Source of the DNA: Arsenicicoccus piscis
GTDB lineage: Bacteria > Actinomycetota > Actinomycetes > Actinomycetales > Dermatophilaceae
DNA: 64,000 bases
Assembly (NCBI RefSeq): GCF_022568835.1
Contig: NZ_JAKZHV010000004.1
Coordinates: 248,001 to 312,000 of the forward strand
Direction of reading: 5' to 3'
The notes under the pieces: generated by a model
What the model was told of the DNA's origin: nothing
Database searches by the model: none
The model's input: only the letters and a program-made list of their open reading frames with translations
Position numbers and translations under genes: made by a program
In this document: piece by piece, positions 40,112 to 52,084 of the stretch
Layout of the letters: every line of letters begins with the position of its first letter
How positions within the stretch are numbered: position 1 is the first letter of the stretch

Positions 40112-40132
40112 ACAAAGATTTCTTTGCAAAGA
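40112..40132. promoter_or_regulatory. AT-rich palindromic operator upstream of the ArsR-type regulator
   Basis: ACAAAGATTTCTTTGCAAAGA contains two overlapping inverted repeats (AAAGA-TT-TCTTT and CTTTGCAAAG). It stands out by AT content and sits at the -35 side of the regulator's promoter, as expected for autorepression. Confidence 0.6.
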
Positions 40133-40216
40133 GTCATGTGCATCAGCGGGTGCGCGGTCGCGCCCGGCCGTCGAACGGGCCCGGGCCTCGCCGACCTCGG
40201 CCAGTAGAGTGTCCGG

Positions 40217-41337
40217 GTGAGCGAGATCGAGATCGGCGCAGGCAAGCGGGGCCGTCGGGCCTACTCCTTGGACGACATCGCGGTGGTGCCGTCGCGGCGC
40301 ACCCGCGACCCGGAGGAGGTGTCGACGTCCTGGCAGATCGACGCCTACCACTTCGACCTGCCGATCATGGCGGCGCCGATGGACTCGGTCATGTCGCCCG
40401 AGCTGGCGATCGCGCTCGGCCGGCTCGGCGGCCTCGGGGTGCTCGACCTTGAGGGGCTGTGGACCCGCTACGACGACCCGGCGCCGCTGCTCGCCGAGAT
40501 CGCCACGTTGGACGGCGCCGTCGCGACGCGACGCATGCAGGAGATCTACGCGGAGCCGATCAAGGCCGAGCTGATCACCGAGCGGCTCAAGCAGATTCGC
40601 GACGCGGGCGTCACGGTCGCCGGCGCGCTCACACCGCAGCGCACCCAGGAGCACTGGAAGACCGTGGTCGACGCCGGGTGCGACCTGTTCGTCATCCGCG
40701 GCACCACCGTCTCCGCCGAGCACGTGAGCGGGCGGGTCGAGCCGCTCAACCTCAAGCGCTTCATCTACGAGCTGGACATCCCGGTGATCGTCGGCGGTGC
40801 GGCGACCTATCAGGCGGCGCAGCACCTGATGCGCACCGGCGCGGCCGGCGTCCTCGTCGGCTTCGGGGTGGGGCCGCCCACACCACCCGCGACACGCTCG
40901 GGATCCACGCGCCGATGGCGACCGCGGTCGCTGACGTGGCGGCCGCGCGACGCGACTACCTCGACGAGTCCGGCGGGCGCTACGTGCACGTCATCGCCGA
41001 CGGCGGGATGGGCCGCAGCGGCGACGTCGTCAAGGCGATCGCCTGCGGTGCCGACGCCGTGATGCTCGGTGCCGCCCTGGCCCGGGCCACCGAGGCGCCC
41101 GGGCGCGGCTTCCACTGGGGCCCCGAGGCGCACCACTCGCAGCTGCCGCGCGGCGAGCGGGTCGAGGTGGGCGCCGTGGCGTCGCTGCAGGAGGTGCTCT
41201 TCGGGCCGGGCCGCCAGGCCGACGGCACGACCAACCTCGTCGGTGCGCTGCGCCGGGCGATGGCGACGACCGGCTACCTGGACCTCAAGGAGTTCCAGCG
41301 GGTCGAGGTCGTGGTCTCGCCCTACCTGCCCCGCTGA
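40217..41337 (+). pseudogene. guaB3: GuaB3 family IMP dehydrogenase-related protein, one frameshift
   Basis: An actinobacterial IMPDH paralogue without CBS domains, next to guaB as in mycobacteria (Rv3410c). The frame from GTG 40217 runs through MAAPMDSVMSPELAIALGRLGGLGVLDLEG to VLVGFG, then shifts at about 40865-40868: the conserved GAAHTTRDTLGIHAPMATAV and the rest lie in another frame ending at 41337. The G-run is four where five would restore GFGGGAAHTT. Both halves are strongly conserved, so this is most likely an assembly error. The GTG is 6 nt after TAGAGT (40205-40210), leaderless. Relatives have been reported to act as GMP reductase rather than IMPDH; not testable here. Confidence 0.88.
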
Positions 41338-41490
41338 CCGTCCACTACCGTGGGTCGCGCGTGCGGGGGAGCGCCCAGTGCGTCAGGGCCGCGCCACGAC
41401 CACGACCACGCCACGACTGCGCCACGACTGCGTAGGCACCGCCAACACAACCGACAACCCCAACAGACCCACCCGAGGGAGGCCATCGCC

Positions 41491-42777
41491 GTGACCGGAA
41501 CGACGCCGGACACCGACACCCTGCGCCAGGCCGTGGAGCCGGCGCGCGCGAGCTACGAGGAGCTCAAGGCCAAGGGGCGCAAGCTCGACCTGACTCGTGG
41601 CAAGCCGTGCGTCGAGCAGCTCGACCTCTCCGAGACGATGTTGGCGCTGCCCGGGGTCGGGGAGCACACCAGCCCGGACGCCGGTGACCTGCGCAACTAC
41701 GGCGGGGCACCCAAGGGGCTGCTCGCGCTGCGCGAGATGTTCTCGCCGCTGCTGCAGATCCCGGTCGAGCAGCTGGTCGCCCGCGACAACTCCAGCCTGT
41801 CGCTGATGCACCAGTGCCTGGTCACCTCGTTCTTCCACGCCCCCTCCGGTGCACCGTCGTGGCAGGGGCAGACCGTCAAGTTCCTGGCCCCGAGCCCGGG
41901 CTACGACCGCCACTTCACGGCCAGCCTCGACCTCGGCATCGAGCTCGTCACCGTGCCGATGGGTGAGCTCGGCCCGGACATGGACGTCGTCGAGTCCCTG
42001 GTCAAGGACGACCCGAGCATCAAGGGCATCTGGTGCGTCCCGAAGTACTCCAACCCCACCGGTCTGACCTACAGCGACGAGGTGGTGCAGCGCCTCGCCG
42101 CGATGCCGACCGCGGCGGAGGACTTCCGGATCTACTGGGACAACGCCTATGCCATCCACCACCTGCGCTCCGTCGAGGACGAGCTCGCCGACATCCTGGT
42201 GGCGTGCGCCGAGGCGGGCCACCCCGACCGGGCGTTCGTGTTCGCGTCGACCTCGAAGGTGTCGCTGGCCGGCGCCGGTGTCGCGTTCTTCGGCTCCTCG
42301 CCCGCCAACGTCGAGTGGTTCCTCAAGCACGACGGCATGCGCTCGATTGGCCCGGACAAGCTGAACCACCAGCGGCACATCGCGTTCTTCAAGGACACCG
42401 AGGGCGTGCTCGCGCACATGGCCAAGCACCGGGACATCCTCGAGCCGAAGTTCGACGCCGTGCTGCGCCACCTCGAGAAGGGGCTCGGCGACCTCGGCAT
42501 CGCCCGCTGGACCGACCCCAACGGTGGGTACTTCGTCTCCCTGGACGTCGTCCCCGGCACCGCCAAGCGCGTCGTAGCCCTCGCCAAGGAGGCCGGTGTC
42601 GCCCTCACCCCCGCGGGTGCGACCTTCCCCCGCGGTGAGGACCCGAACGACGAGAACATCCGCATCGCCCCCACCGTCCCCACCATGGACGAGCTCGAGG
42701 CGGCGATGGAGGTGCTCACCGCGGCCGTCGTCCTCGCCGCCGCCGAGCAGCTGCTGGACGACGGGTCTGCTGGGTAG
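41491..42777 (+). CDS. aspC: aminotransferase class I/II (actinobacterial aspartate aminotransferase, Rv3722c type)
   Basis: A 428-residue PLP enzyme. LTRGKPCVEQLDLSETML at the N-terminus, NPTGLTYSDEVV, YWDNAYAIHHL and the PLP lysine in FASTSKVSLAGAGVAFF place it in the Rv3722c-like subfamily shown to be an aspartate aminotransferase in M. tuberculosis. The GTG start 41491 has GGGAGG 8 nt upstream; the frame opens earlier at 41350 but without homology. The conserved C-terminus is FPRGEDPNDENIRIAPTVP. Confidence 0.9.
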   Translation: MTGTTPDTDTLRQAVEPARASYEELKAKGRKLDLTRGKPCVEQLDLSETMLALPGVGEHTSPDAGDLRNYGGAPKGLLALREMFSPLLQIPVEQLVARDNSSLSLMHQCLVTSFFHAPSGAPSWQGQTVKFLAPSPGYDRHFTASLDLGIELVTVPMGELGPDMDVVESLVKDDPSIKGIWCVPKYSNPTGLTYSDEVVQRLAAMPTAAEDFRIYWDNAYAIHHLRSVEDELADILVACAEAGHPDRAFVFASTSKVSLAGAGVAFFGSSPANVEWFLKHDGMRSIGPDKLNHQRHIAFFKDTEGVLAHMAKHRDILEPKFDAVLRHLEKGLGDLGIARWTDPNGGYFVSLDVVPGTAKRVVALAKEAGVALTPAGATFPRGEDPNDENIRIAPTVPTMDELEAAMEVLTAAVVLAAAEQLLDDGSAG

Positions 42778-42807
42778 CGAGGTAGCCGGGTCGGTCGGCG
42801 TCAGGCC

Positions 42808-42907
42808 GGCCGAGATGGCTGTTGGCGACTGAGATGGCTGCTCTACCAGCCGTTTCGGTGGCGAAGTGCCGTGTCGGCGTGGGATTGGTGACCAGCTGCC
42901 GTGTCGG
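42808..42907. repeat. dispersed palindromic repeat B, locus 1
   Basis: A ~100-bp imperfect palindrome. The inner hairpin is around GAGATGGCTG...CAGCCGTTTC, and the outer arms are around GATGGCTGTTGGCGAC and GGTGACCAGCTGCCGTGTC. It shares these blocks with 51775-51935. It fills the 155-bp gap between two convergent genes (aminotransferase and glycosyltransferase), a position suited to a bidirectional terminator. No other feature in the gap. Confidence 0.7.
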
Positions 42908-42932
42908 GGAGGCGCGGCGCGGTCAGAGGCTG

Positions 42933-44360
42933 TCAGGGCTGCGCCGCGGCTGCTGCCTGGGCAGCCAGCGAGCGTCGCCGCCACACCAGCACGACCACGA
43001 GCAGGGCTGCGGCGTAGCCGACGGGGGTCATCGGGAAGTACGAGTGGCCGCCGTAGGCCAGCACGCCGGCCACGCCGAGGGCGAACCACTCGAGGCGCAG
43101 GGTCATTGTGGCGAGGGCGAGCAGGGGGAGTGAATACCACGCCAGCACAGGGGTGGTCGTGAAGAGCAGCGTCCCGAGGAGCACCAGGGCGGGCAGCGCC
43201 GGGTCGTCGAAGCTGAGGGTGCGGCGTCGGAAGACCGCCCAGCACGCCACGCCGAGGGTGATCACCACGGCGAGCAGGTTGGCGGCGGAGAGGCCCACGC
43301 CGAGCTGCAGCAGGGAGGCGCGATTCTCGCCGTTCTCCTCGACGACGTAGCCACCGATCGAGCCGAGCACCAGCGTCCCCACCGCGAGGAAGTGCGGCAG
43401 ATAGCTCAGCACCACCGTGCCGATGGCGGTGGCGATGCGAACAGCGCTGGCGGGCAACCGTTTCCAGCTGACGAAGCCCGGCAGCATCACGAACGGCGTC
43501 AGCTTCACCCCGGCGGCCAGCCCCACCAGCAGGCCGACGAGCAGCGGCCCTCGCCTGGCCTGCGCCGCGAGGACGGCGAGGACGATGAAGAAGGCGACCA
43601 GGATGTCTACGTGGCCGCCGTTCCCGGCCTCAAGCACGACGGTCGGGCACCACGCAAAGAGCAATGCCAGCAACGGATCTCGTCCCCGAGCCCTGAGGTA
43701 GAGCGACACCAGGGCTGCGGTGGCCACGGCGAGTGCCGCTCCCGCCAGCTGGAATCCCTTGACGCCCCACGACCAGGGAGTGACCGCCGAGACGGCCGTG
43801 TAGTAGGCCTCGGCCACCGGCGGATATGGCGTGGGGAACCGCGGGCGCGACAGCACCGTCTGCTCGGGGTAGTTCTTGGCGACCTCCAGCAGGGCCGCCC
43901 GATCGGTGGGCAGCGGCTCGGTCGTGTAGCCGCTGCTCTGGTCGGGTCGCAGGCCGGGGAACAGGATCGGGTCGCGCAGGTGGGCGAGCCGGTCGTCGAA
44001 CGGCACGTAGCGATACGGGTCCACTCCGGAGAGCTGCACCCGCCCGTCCCAGACGTACCGGTTGAGGTCGGTGCTCGACACCGGCGCGAAGAACATGCCG
44101 GGCAGCTGGATCGCCGCCGCCAGCAGGGCGACCAGCAGGACCGGGCGCGTGGCGAGGCGACCATCTCCCTCGACAGCACCTCCCTCGACAGCACCGTCCC
44201 GACGCGCGAGCCAGAATCGCCGCGCCACGACAGCGAACACCACCCACGTCGCCAGCGTCACGATGAGGTAGAGCCAGCGCCGGCCATCGGTGTTGCCGAC
44301 GCAGTAGAGCGCGAGATAGGTCAGCGCGAGGACTGCCGTGCTCCCGTAGATCCTGCTCAC
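42933..44360 (-). CDS. GT-C family polytopic glycosyltransferase (GT87/DUF2029-like)
   Basis: A 475-residue membrane protein with about 11-12 helices. After the first helices a loop carries FFAPVSSTDLNRYVWDGRVQLSGVDPYRYVP, the Asp-containing first loop of GT-C enzymes that use polyprenyl-phosphate sugars (often mannose). ARGRDPLLALLFAWCPTVVLEAGNGGHVDIL is typical of GT87. Acceptor unknown; lipoglycan or wall polymer likely. GTG 44360 (VSRIYGSTAVLAL) is the chosen start; the frame stays open to 44447. Confidence 0.82.
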   Translation of the reverse strand: MSRIYGSTAVLALTYLALYCVGNTDGRRWLYLIVTLATWVVFAVVARRFWLARRDGAVEGGAVEGDGRLATRPVLLVALLAAAIQLPGMFFAPVSSTDLNRYVWDGRVQLSGVDPYRYVPFDDRLAHLRDPILFPGLRPDQSSGYTTEPLPTDRAALLEVAKNYPEQTVLSRPRFPTPYPPVAEAYYTAVSAVTPWSWGVKGFQLAGAALAVATAALVSLYLRARGRDPLLALLFAWCPTVVLEAGNGGHVDILVAFFIVLAVLAAQARRGPLLVGLLVGLAAGVKLTPFVMLPGFVSWKRLPASAVRIATAIGTVVLSYLPHFLAVGTLVLGSIGGYVVEENGENRASLLQLGVGLSAANLLAVVITLGVACWAVFRRRTLSFDDPALPALVLLGTLLFTTTPVLAWYSLPLLALATMTLRLEWFALGVAGVLAYGGHSYFPMTPVGYAAALLVVVLVWRRRSLAAQAAAAAQP

Positions 44361-44456
44361 GGGCCTAGCCTGCCACGCGGGCGGACCCCCTGTGAGAGTG
44401 GCCACGCGCGGCCCGGTCATCGGCCCGCACCCAGTCACGTGCGGCACCCTGGTGCC

Positions 44457-46057
44457 ATGACGGTCACCGATGCGCAGCAGACCCAGACCGGACCGACGGT
44501 GCTCCTCCCGCGGGTGCGGACCCTGCTGACGGGTCTACCGAGCTGGGAGGCGGCGGTGGTCGCGAGCCCGCAGGCCGAGCGCTTCGAGCTGACCACCCCG
44601 CTCACTGGCGAGACGCTGGCGACCGTCCCGCAGTCGACGCCGGCCGACGTGGCGGCGGCCTTCGCGGCGGCCCGCCCGGCCCAGCGCAGGTGGGCGCGCA
44701 CGCCGCTGCACGAGCGGTCGGCGATCGCGCTGCGCTTCCACGACCTGGTGCTCGACCACCAGGAGGAGCTGCTCGACCTGATCCAGCTGGAGTCCGGCAA
44801 GACGCGCGCCAACGCCTTCGAGGAGGTGGCGGACACGGCGCTGGTGAGCCGGCACTACGCCCGCCGGCTGCGCGAGTACCTCGTCGGCTACACCCGCCAC
44901 GGCGCCTTCCCCGTGCTCACCGTCAGCCGCACGTCGCGCCTGCCCAAGGGCGTCGTCGGCGTCGTCGCGCCGTGGAACTACCCCCTCTCCATGTCCCTCA
45001 CCGACGCGATCCCGGCGCTGCTCGCGGGCAACGCCGTCGTGCTCCGCCCGGACAACAGGTCGGCACTCACGGCCCTGCGCGCCGTCGCCCTGCTGCGCGA
45101 GGCCGGCCTGCCGGACGGGGTCCTGCGGGTGGTCCTCGGCGACGGTCCCACGGTGGGCCAGGCCGTGGTCGAGACGGCCGACTACGTCTGCTTCACGGGC
45201 TCGACCGCGACCGGGCGGCACGTGGCCGAGACCTGCGGCCGGCGCCTGGTCGGCTGCTCGCTGGAGCTCGGTGGCAAGAACGCGCTCTACGTCGCGGCGG
45301 ACGCCGACCTCGACCGGGCCGCCCGCGGCGCGGTGGTCGCGTCGTTCGCGTCGGCCGGCCAGCTGTGCGTGTCGATGGAGCGCTTGGTCCTCGACGAGAC
45401 CATCGCGGACGCCTTCCTCGAGCGCTTCCTCGCCCAGGTCGCGGCGATGCGGCTGTCCACCGAGCTCGCCTACGGGGCCGACATGGGTTCCTCGCGAGCG
45501 CCGCCCAGCTCGACACCGTAGAGCGACACGTCGCCGACGCTCTCGCGCACGGTGCGCGGCTCCTCGCCGGCGGTCACCGCCGCCCGGAGATCGGCCCGCT
45601 CGTCCACGAGCCCACCGTGCTGGAGGGGTTGGCCGAGCCGATGCTCGCCTACCGCGAGGAGACGTTCGGGCCGGTGGTGGGGGTCTACCGGGTCCGCGGC
45701 GACGCGGGTGCGCTGGCCGTGATGAACGACTCCGACTACGGCCTGAACGCCTCGATCTGGTCCCGTGACGTGCGTCGGGCGCGCCACCTGGCGGCTCGGG
45801 TCAAGGCCGGCACCGTGAACATCAACGACGGGTACGCCGCGTCCTGGTCCGTGACGGGTGCGCCGATGGGCGGCATGGGCCAGTCCGGCCTCGGGCGTCG
45901 GCACGGCGCCGAGGGGCTGCGCAAGTACACCGAGGAGCAGAACGTCACCGTCCAGCGCGGGCTCACCCTCGCCGGCCCCGAGGGCGTGGACCAGGAGCGC
46001 TGGACCGGCTTCCTGGCCGGCGCCCTCAAGGCGGCCAAGTGGGGTGGCCTGCGCTGA
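44457..46057 (+). pseudogene. NADP-type succinate-semialdehyde / aldehyde dehydrogenase, one frameshift
   Basis: An aldehyde dehydrogenase of the GabD2 type. It has VVGVVAPWNYPLSMSL, TGSTATGRHVAE, catalytic Glu in LELGGKN, catalytic Cys in SAGQLCVSMERL, and later EETFGPVVGVYRV. The frame from ATG 44457 stops early at 45521; homology continues (LASAAQLDTVERHVADALAHG) in another frame to 46057. One C missing in the run at about 45490-45491 restores DMGSLASAAQ. All catalytic residues lie before the break, and the C-terminal half is intact, so assembly error is likelier than decay. Confidence 0.85.
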
Positions 46058-46185
46058 CGCGTGCCGGCGGTACCGGAACGCCCGAATCGCCCCGCTCCGT
46101 AACCCTGCCGACCCGCTGCGGCGGGGCGCCGTGACCTTGCCGTGACCTGCCCCTAGCGTGGGCGCAGCAGCGAGGAGGTCGGTCG

Positions 46186-47529
46186 ATGAAGATGGTCGTG
46201 AAGCAGGACCCGGTCTACGTGCGCCGGCGGCGGGTGGCCGCGACGGTGGCGCTGGTCGTGCTGGTGCTGCTCGTCCTCGGCCTGGTCAAGGGCTGCCAGG
46301 CGGTGGTCGCGCTGGCGTCCGGCAAGCCGGGCCCCTCGACCGGCGGGGCAGCCGCACCCGCCTCGCCGGGCGCAGCCGGCGGAGCAGCAGCGTCAGGAGC
46401 ACCAGCGGGCTCGGGTGCCAAGGCCGTCGACGTCTCGACGACTCACCTCGTCGCCCGCACGACGATCCGTGGCAACATCACGCCGAAGTCGGTAGTCGCG
46501 AGCCCCGACGGCACGGTCTACGCGCAGAACATGATGTATCGCCACACGGTCACGACCTATGCACCCGACGGCCGGCTGCTCGCGACCATCCCCGACAGCG
46601 TCGACCTGGCCCGCTTCGGTGTGCCGGGTCACCCGGGGCAGACCAAGGGTGCGCCGGTCGAGGCGGTGTTCACGCCCGACGGCCGCAAGGCCTACGTGTC
46701 GAACTACTCGATGTACGGAGCCGGGTTCTCGCACAACGGTTTTGACGACTGCACGAGCAAGACGCCGGTGGACAGCTCCTACGTCTACCGCGTCGACGTC
46801 GCCACCGCGAAGGTCGACCAGGTCATCAACGTCGGCGCCGTCCCGAAGGTCGTCGCACTCACCCCGGGCGCCAAGACGCTGCTCGCCACCAACTGGTGCT
46901 CGGGCACGTTGTCCATCGTCGACACGGCCAGCGCCAAGCAGACCGCGACCGTCCCCATCGGCGCCCACCCGCGCGGCATCGCGGTCGCCCCGGACGGCGC
47001 CAGCGCGTACGTCGCCGAGATGGGTGGCGAGCAGATCTACCGCGTAGACCTCGCCGCCCGGACCGCGAAGCCGTTCGCCAAGCCCGGCAAGGGTCCGCGA
47101 GCGCTGGTGCTCAGTGCCGACGGCAAGGCTCTGTTCGTGAGCGACAACGACTCCGACACGGTGGTCAAGCTCGACGCGGGCAGCGGGGCGACGCTCGCGA
47201 CCGCCCGGGTGGCCGACCAGCCGCGCTCGATGGTGCGCTCGGCGGACGGCCGGGCGCTCTACGTCGTCAGCTACGGGGCGCGCACGCTGACCAAGCTCGC
47301 GACCGCCGACCTGGCCGTGCAGCAGACCGTGCGCACCGACGCCCAACCGATCGGGGTGACCTACGAGCCCACCCGCGGCGCGGTGTGGGTCGCGGCCTAC
47401 TCCGGCAGCATCGCCATCCTCGATGAGCGCACCGACGGCACACCGGCGCCCGCCGGGTCGCCAGCGGCGCCGTCGGGCCCGGCCGCACCCGGCACCACCG
47501 GTTCTTCGGCACCGAAGGCGGGGGACTAG
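46186..47529 (+). CDS. membrane-anchored beta-propeller (YVTN/YncE-like) protein
   Basis: A 447-residue protein with a basic N-terminus, one membrane segment (about 17-36, RVAATVALVVLVLLVLGLVKG), a Gly/Ala/Pro/Ser linker, then about six or seven repeats of the form PDGxxxYV (SPDGTVYAQN, TPDGRKAYVSNYS, APDGASAYVAE, SADGKALFVSDND, SADGRALYVVSYG) that make a beta-propeller outside the membrane, and a Pro/Ala-rich tail. Function unknown. ATG 46186 has GAGGAGG upstream. Confidence 0.82.
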   Translation: MKMVVKQDPVYVRRRRVAATVALVVLVLLVLGLVKGCQAVVALASGKPGPSTGGAAAPASPGAAGGAAASGAPAGSGAKAVDVSTTHLVARTTIRGNITPKSVVASPDGTVYAQNMMYRHTVTTYAPDGRLLATIPDSVDLARFGVPGHPGQTKGAPVEAVFTPDGRKAYVSNYSMYGAGFSHNGFDDCTSKTPVDSSYVYRVDVATAKVDQVINVGAVPKVVALTPGAKTLLATNWCSGTLSIVDTASAKQTATVPIGAHPRGIAVAPDGASAYVAEMGGEQIYRVDLAARTAKPFAKPGKGPRALVLSADGKALFVSDNDSDTVVKLDAGSGATLATARVADQPRSMVRSADGRALYVVSYGARTLTKLATADLAVQQTVRTDAQPIGVTYEPTRGAVWVAAYSGSIAILDERTDGTPAPAGSPAAPSGPAAPGTTGSSAPKAGD

Positions 47530-47538
47530 GCTGGGGCG

Positions 47539-48429
47539 GTGCTGCGCACCATGCTCAAGCCCCGGTGGCTGGCCTTCCTCGGGCTGGTCATCGGCGTCGT
47601 GGTGGCCTTCGCCGTCCTCGGCCTGTGGCAGCTCGACGTGGCCCGTGACCAGGGCGCCAAGGACGCGCTGGCCCAGGCGCAGTCGCAGCCGGCGGCGCCG
47701 ATCGACCAGGTGCTGGAGCCGCACACCGAGTTCCAGGGCGTGCTGTCCAACCGCAAGGTCACGCTGACCGGCCACTACGTCGCCTCCGGGCAGGTGCTCG
47801 TCACGCCCCGGGTGCTCGACGGCACGCGCGGCTACTGGGTCATCACCCCCTTCCAGGTCGACTCGTCGGGCGCCTGGATCGCGGTCCTGCGTGGCTTCGT
47901 CACCGACCCGGCCCAGGCCACGGCGGTGCCCGCGACGCGCACCACGGTCTCCGGCACGCTCGCCCCCGGCGACTCTCCGGTAGACCTCGCCACGCCGCCT
48001 CCGCCCGGCCAGCTCGCGTCCGTCGACCTCGGCCAGCTGGTCAACGTGTGGACCGGCGCCGAGCTCTACAACGCGTTCGTGTTCGCGACCGGGGAGAGCC
48101 CCGACCTCACGGCCACCATCACACCCGCGGCCAAGCGCGTCCCGCCGCCGGCGATGCCTGACCAGCTGTCCTGGCGCAACTTCGCCTACGCGCTGCAGTG
48201 GTGGGTGTTCGCGGCGTTCGCGGTCTACATCTGGTGGAAGACCGTCCGCGACGACTACCACGACTCGCTCGCGGCCCGTGCGGGGCCGGACGAGGACCCC
48301 GACGACGAGGCCCGGGACGAGCCGGGCGACCCGGACGACGAGGACCGGGATGCGCCGGGCGACCCGAGCGAGCACCCAGCCGCAGCAGACCAGAGCACCA
48401 CCGACCAAGGAGCCCCGTCCCATGCCTAG
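47539..48429 (+). CDS. SURF1 family cytochrome oxidase biogenesis protein
   Basis: A 296-residue protein with two membrane helices (about 10-31, LAFLGLVIGVVVAFAVLGLWQLDVARDQ; about 215-235, ALQWWVFAAFAVYIWWKTVRDD) around a soluble loop, the SURF1 layout. The signature GLWQLDVARDQGAK, VLVTPRVLDGTRGYWVITPF and LSWRNFAYALQWWVFA are present. SURF1 assists haem a insertion into cytochrome aa3 oxidase. The C-terminus is a long acidic Asp/Glu/Pro tail (about 245-296). GTG 47539 is 6 nt after TAGGCT (47527-47532), leaderless. It overlaps the DUF3817 gene. Confidence 0.92.
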   Translation: MLRTMLKPRWLAFLGLVIGVVVAFAVLGLWQLDVARDQGAKDALAQAQSQPAAPIDQVLEPHTEFQGVLSNRKVTLTGHYVASGQVLVTPRVLDGTRGYWVITPFQVDSSGAWIAVLRGFVTDPAQATAVPATRTTVSGTLAPGDSPVDLATPPPPGQLASVDLGQLVNVWTGAELYNAFVFATGESPDLTATITPAAKRVPPPAMPDQLSWRNFAYALQWWVFAAFAVYIWWKTVRDDYHDSLAARAGPDEDPDDEARDEPGDPDDEDRDAPGDPSEHPAAADQSTTDQGAPSHA

Positions 48430-48793
48430 CCCCACGACCTACCCGAACCCGCCGGCCGTCCGCTCGGCGCTGCGGTTCTTCAAGGTCATGGCGTTCCTCG
48501 CCGGTCTCGCGCTGGTCATCCTCGCCCTCGCGATGTACTGGCACTACGGGCTCGACAGCCCCCGCTTCTCCGAGCTGTGGAGCCCGATCCACGGGCTGAT
48601 CTACTTCGTCTACTTCATCTCGATCTTCAACCTCGGCAACCGCTGCAAGTGGTCGCTCGTGCGGATCGGCCTGCTCGCGCTCACGGGCTTCGTCCCGCTG
48701 CTGCCGTGGATCGCCGAGCGGCGGGTGGCCCGTGAGGTCGAGGCCGGGCTGGCGGCCAGCGAGGCGAGCGCGACCGCGGCCACCGGCCGATAG
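48422..48793 (+). CDS. DUF3817 integral membrane protein
   Basis: A 123-residue protein with three predicted membrane segments ([60 protein letters not shown]). [13 protein letters not shown] and the [11 protein letters not shown] ending are typical of DUF3817. It commonly lies next to SURF1 and guaA in actinobacteria. Function unknown. ATG 48422 overlaps the SURF1 stop; AAGGAG lies at 48406-48411. Confidence 0.88.
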   Translation: MPSPTTYPNPPAVRSALRFFKVMAFLAGLALVILALAMYWHYGLDSPRFSELWSPIHGLIYFVYFISIFNLGNRCKWSLVRIGLLALTGFVPLLPWIAERRVAREVEAGLAASEASATAATGR

Positions 48794-48803
48794 GGTGACG
48801 CTC

Positions 48804-50371
<1,568 letters not shown>

Positions 50372-50381
<10 letters not shown>

Positions 50382-51745
50382 CCCTGCTGGCACGGTGGCG
50401 GACCCTGGTCGGGCTCGCCTTCGCGCTGCGGCTGCTGCTCGCCCTCACGCCCGGCTACGGCTTCGACACCCGCACCTTCCGCGCCTGGGGGCAGACGCTC
50501 GCCACCCGCCCGTGGGCCGAGCTCTACGCCCGCGAGCCGTCCGCCGACCACTTGCCCGGCGACCTGGTCTGGCACGGTGTCCTCGCGAGAACCTTTGCTG
50601 CCGTAGACCTTTCGCCCAGCTCTTCGTACGCCTATGCCGTCGCGCTCAAGCTCGTTCCCATCGCCGCCGACGCCGTCCTGGTGGCGCTGGTGTGGGTGCT
50701 CGCTCGACGACTGGTGGGTGCCGGTGACGGGGTGGCCGCCGTCCAGGCTGCGCGTGGAGGTGCGGTGCTGATGGCCTGGTCGCCGGCACTGATCTACACG
50801 AGCGCCCGCTGGGGACAGTGGGACTCGGTGTCGGCCGTGCTGCTGCTCGGCGGGCTGTGCTGCGTGTGGCTCGGCCGTCGCGTGTGGGCCGCTCCTGCCG
50901 CCGCGGTGCTGCTCACCTGGGCCGTGCTGATGAAACCGCCTCTGCTGTGGGCGGTCCTGCTCGGTGTCGGCGTGTGGCTGTGGCCCCTTATGGCTTCGAT
51001 CTCGTTGCGGCGCCTGGCCGTTGGTGGGGTCTTGGCCGTGCTCGCCTCTGCGGCAACGACGCTCGCGCTCTGCCTGCCCTTCCGCGTGGGCGTCGCACCC
51101 GGGCTGCTCTCGTTCGGACAGCCGTGGACCCTGGTCGGACGAGCAGGCCACGCCGCCGCCCTGTGGCCGTTCACCACGATGGGTGCCGACAACGTCTGGA
51201 TGCTCCTCGCCGGTCAGCCCTGGGACCCGCCGCGCGACACCGGCTGGCCGTTCGTGACCGGCTGGGTGCTGCTCGGCATCGCTGTGGTCGTGACGCTTCT
51301 CGGCGTCCGTGGGTGGGGGCGAGGCGCCGGGCCGGGTCGCATGGTCGAGGACCGCATGGTCGAGGGTCGCGGTGGGTCGAGTGGTCTCGGCGGTGCGCTG
51401 CGGGGCTCCGTCGTGCCCGCCTGCTGGGCGGCGACGACCGGGGTCTACGCGTCGTTCCTGGTGCTGACCCGCGCTCACGAGCGCTACGTGTTCCCGGCGC
51501 TGGTGCTGCTCGTCGTGCTGGCCGCCCTCTGCCGCCTCGACCGTCGTGTGGTGTGGCTCGCGCTCGCGGCCAGCACCCTGACGGCCATCAACGTGCTACA
51601 GATGGATGTGCTGGCCGCGCAACCACCCTCGTCCTGGTTCCTGCGCTCGGCGCCCTACCTCGTGGTGTCCTTCGGCCACGTCGTCGTGTGGGTGCTGCTG
51701 GTGCTGCTGCCGTGGCGCCGCGCCACGCCTGGCCGCTCAGGCTGA
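50372..51745 (+). CDS. GT-C family polytopic mannosyltransferase-like protein
   Basis: A 457-residue membrane protein with about 10 helices. An early loop has Asp in [17 protein letters not shown], and later come [28 protein letters not shown] and [20 protein letters not shown], features of GT-C enzymes using lipid-linked sugars. Donor and acceptor unknown. GTG 50372 lies inside the guaA end with no clear ribosome site; coupling with guaA is implied. A hydrophilic insert with a [14 protein letters not shown] repeat lies near residue 325. Confidence 0.78.
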
Positions 51746-51774
51746 CCGGCCCGTCGCCTGCCCTGGCCTGCCGC

Positions 51775-51935
51775 GTCTGGCGTCGACACGGCGGTTGGCG
51801 ACCGAGATGGCGCTTGGGCACGCCGCGACCGTCGACACGGCAGTTGGCCACCGAGACGGCTGGTATACCGGCCATGTCAGTGCCGAAGTGCCATCTCGAC
51901 GGTGGGGTGGTGACGAACTGCCGTCTCGGCGGTGG
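51775..51935. repeat. dispersed palindromic repeat B, locus 2
   Basis: A ~160-bp compound repeat. One and a half units of the family include the near-palindrome GAGACGGCTGGTATACCGGC and outer arms CGACACGGCAGTTGGCCACC and GGTGACGAACTGCCGTCTC. The same blocks occur at 42808-42907. It lies in the 339-bp gap between two convergent genes. The rest of the gap (51936-52084) shows no gene. Confidence 0.72.
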
Positions 51936-52084
51936 GCTCGTGGGTCGGCACCGAGTCGTGACTCCATCTCTCTCGACCCGGCCTACTCTGGGCACACGGC
52001 ATCGGCCATCGAGACGCTGAGGTCGATCGGCGGCCGGTGACGCTCGTCCAGCGTGGTGGCTACGGCTGGAGCCGCGGCCCAGCC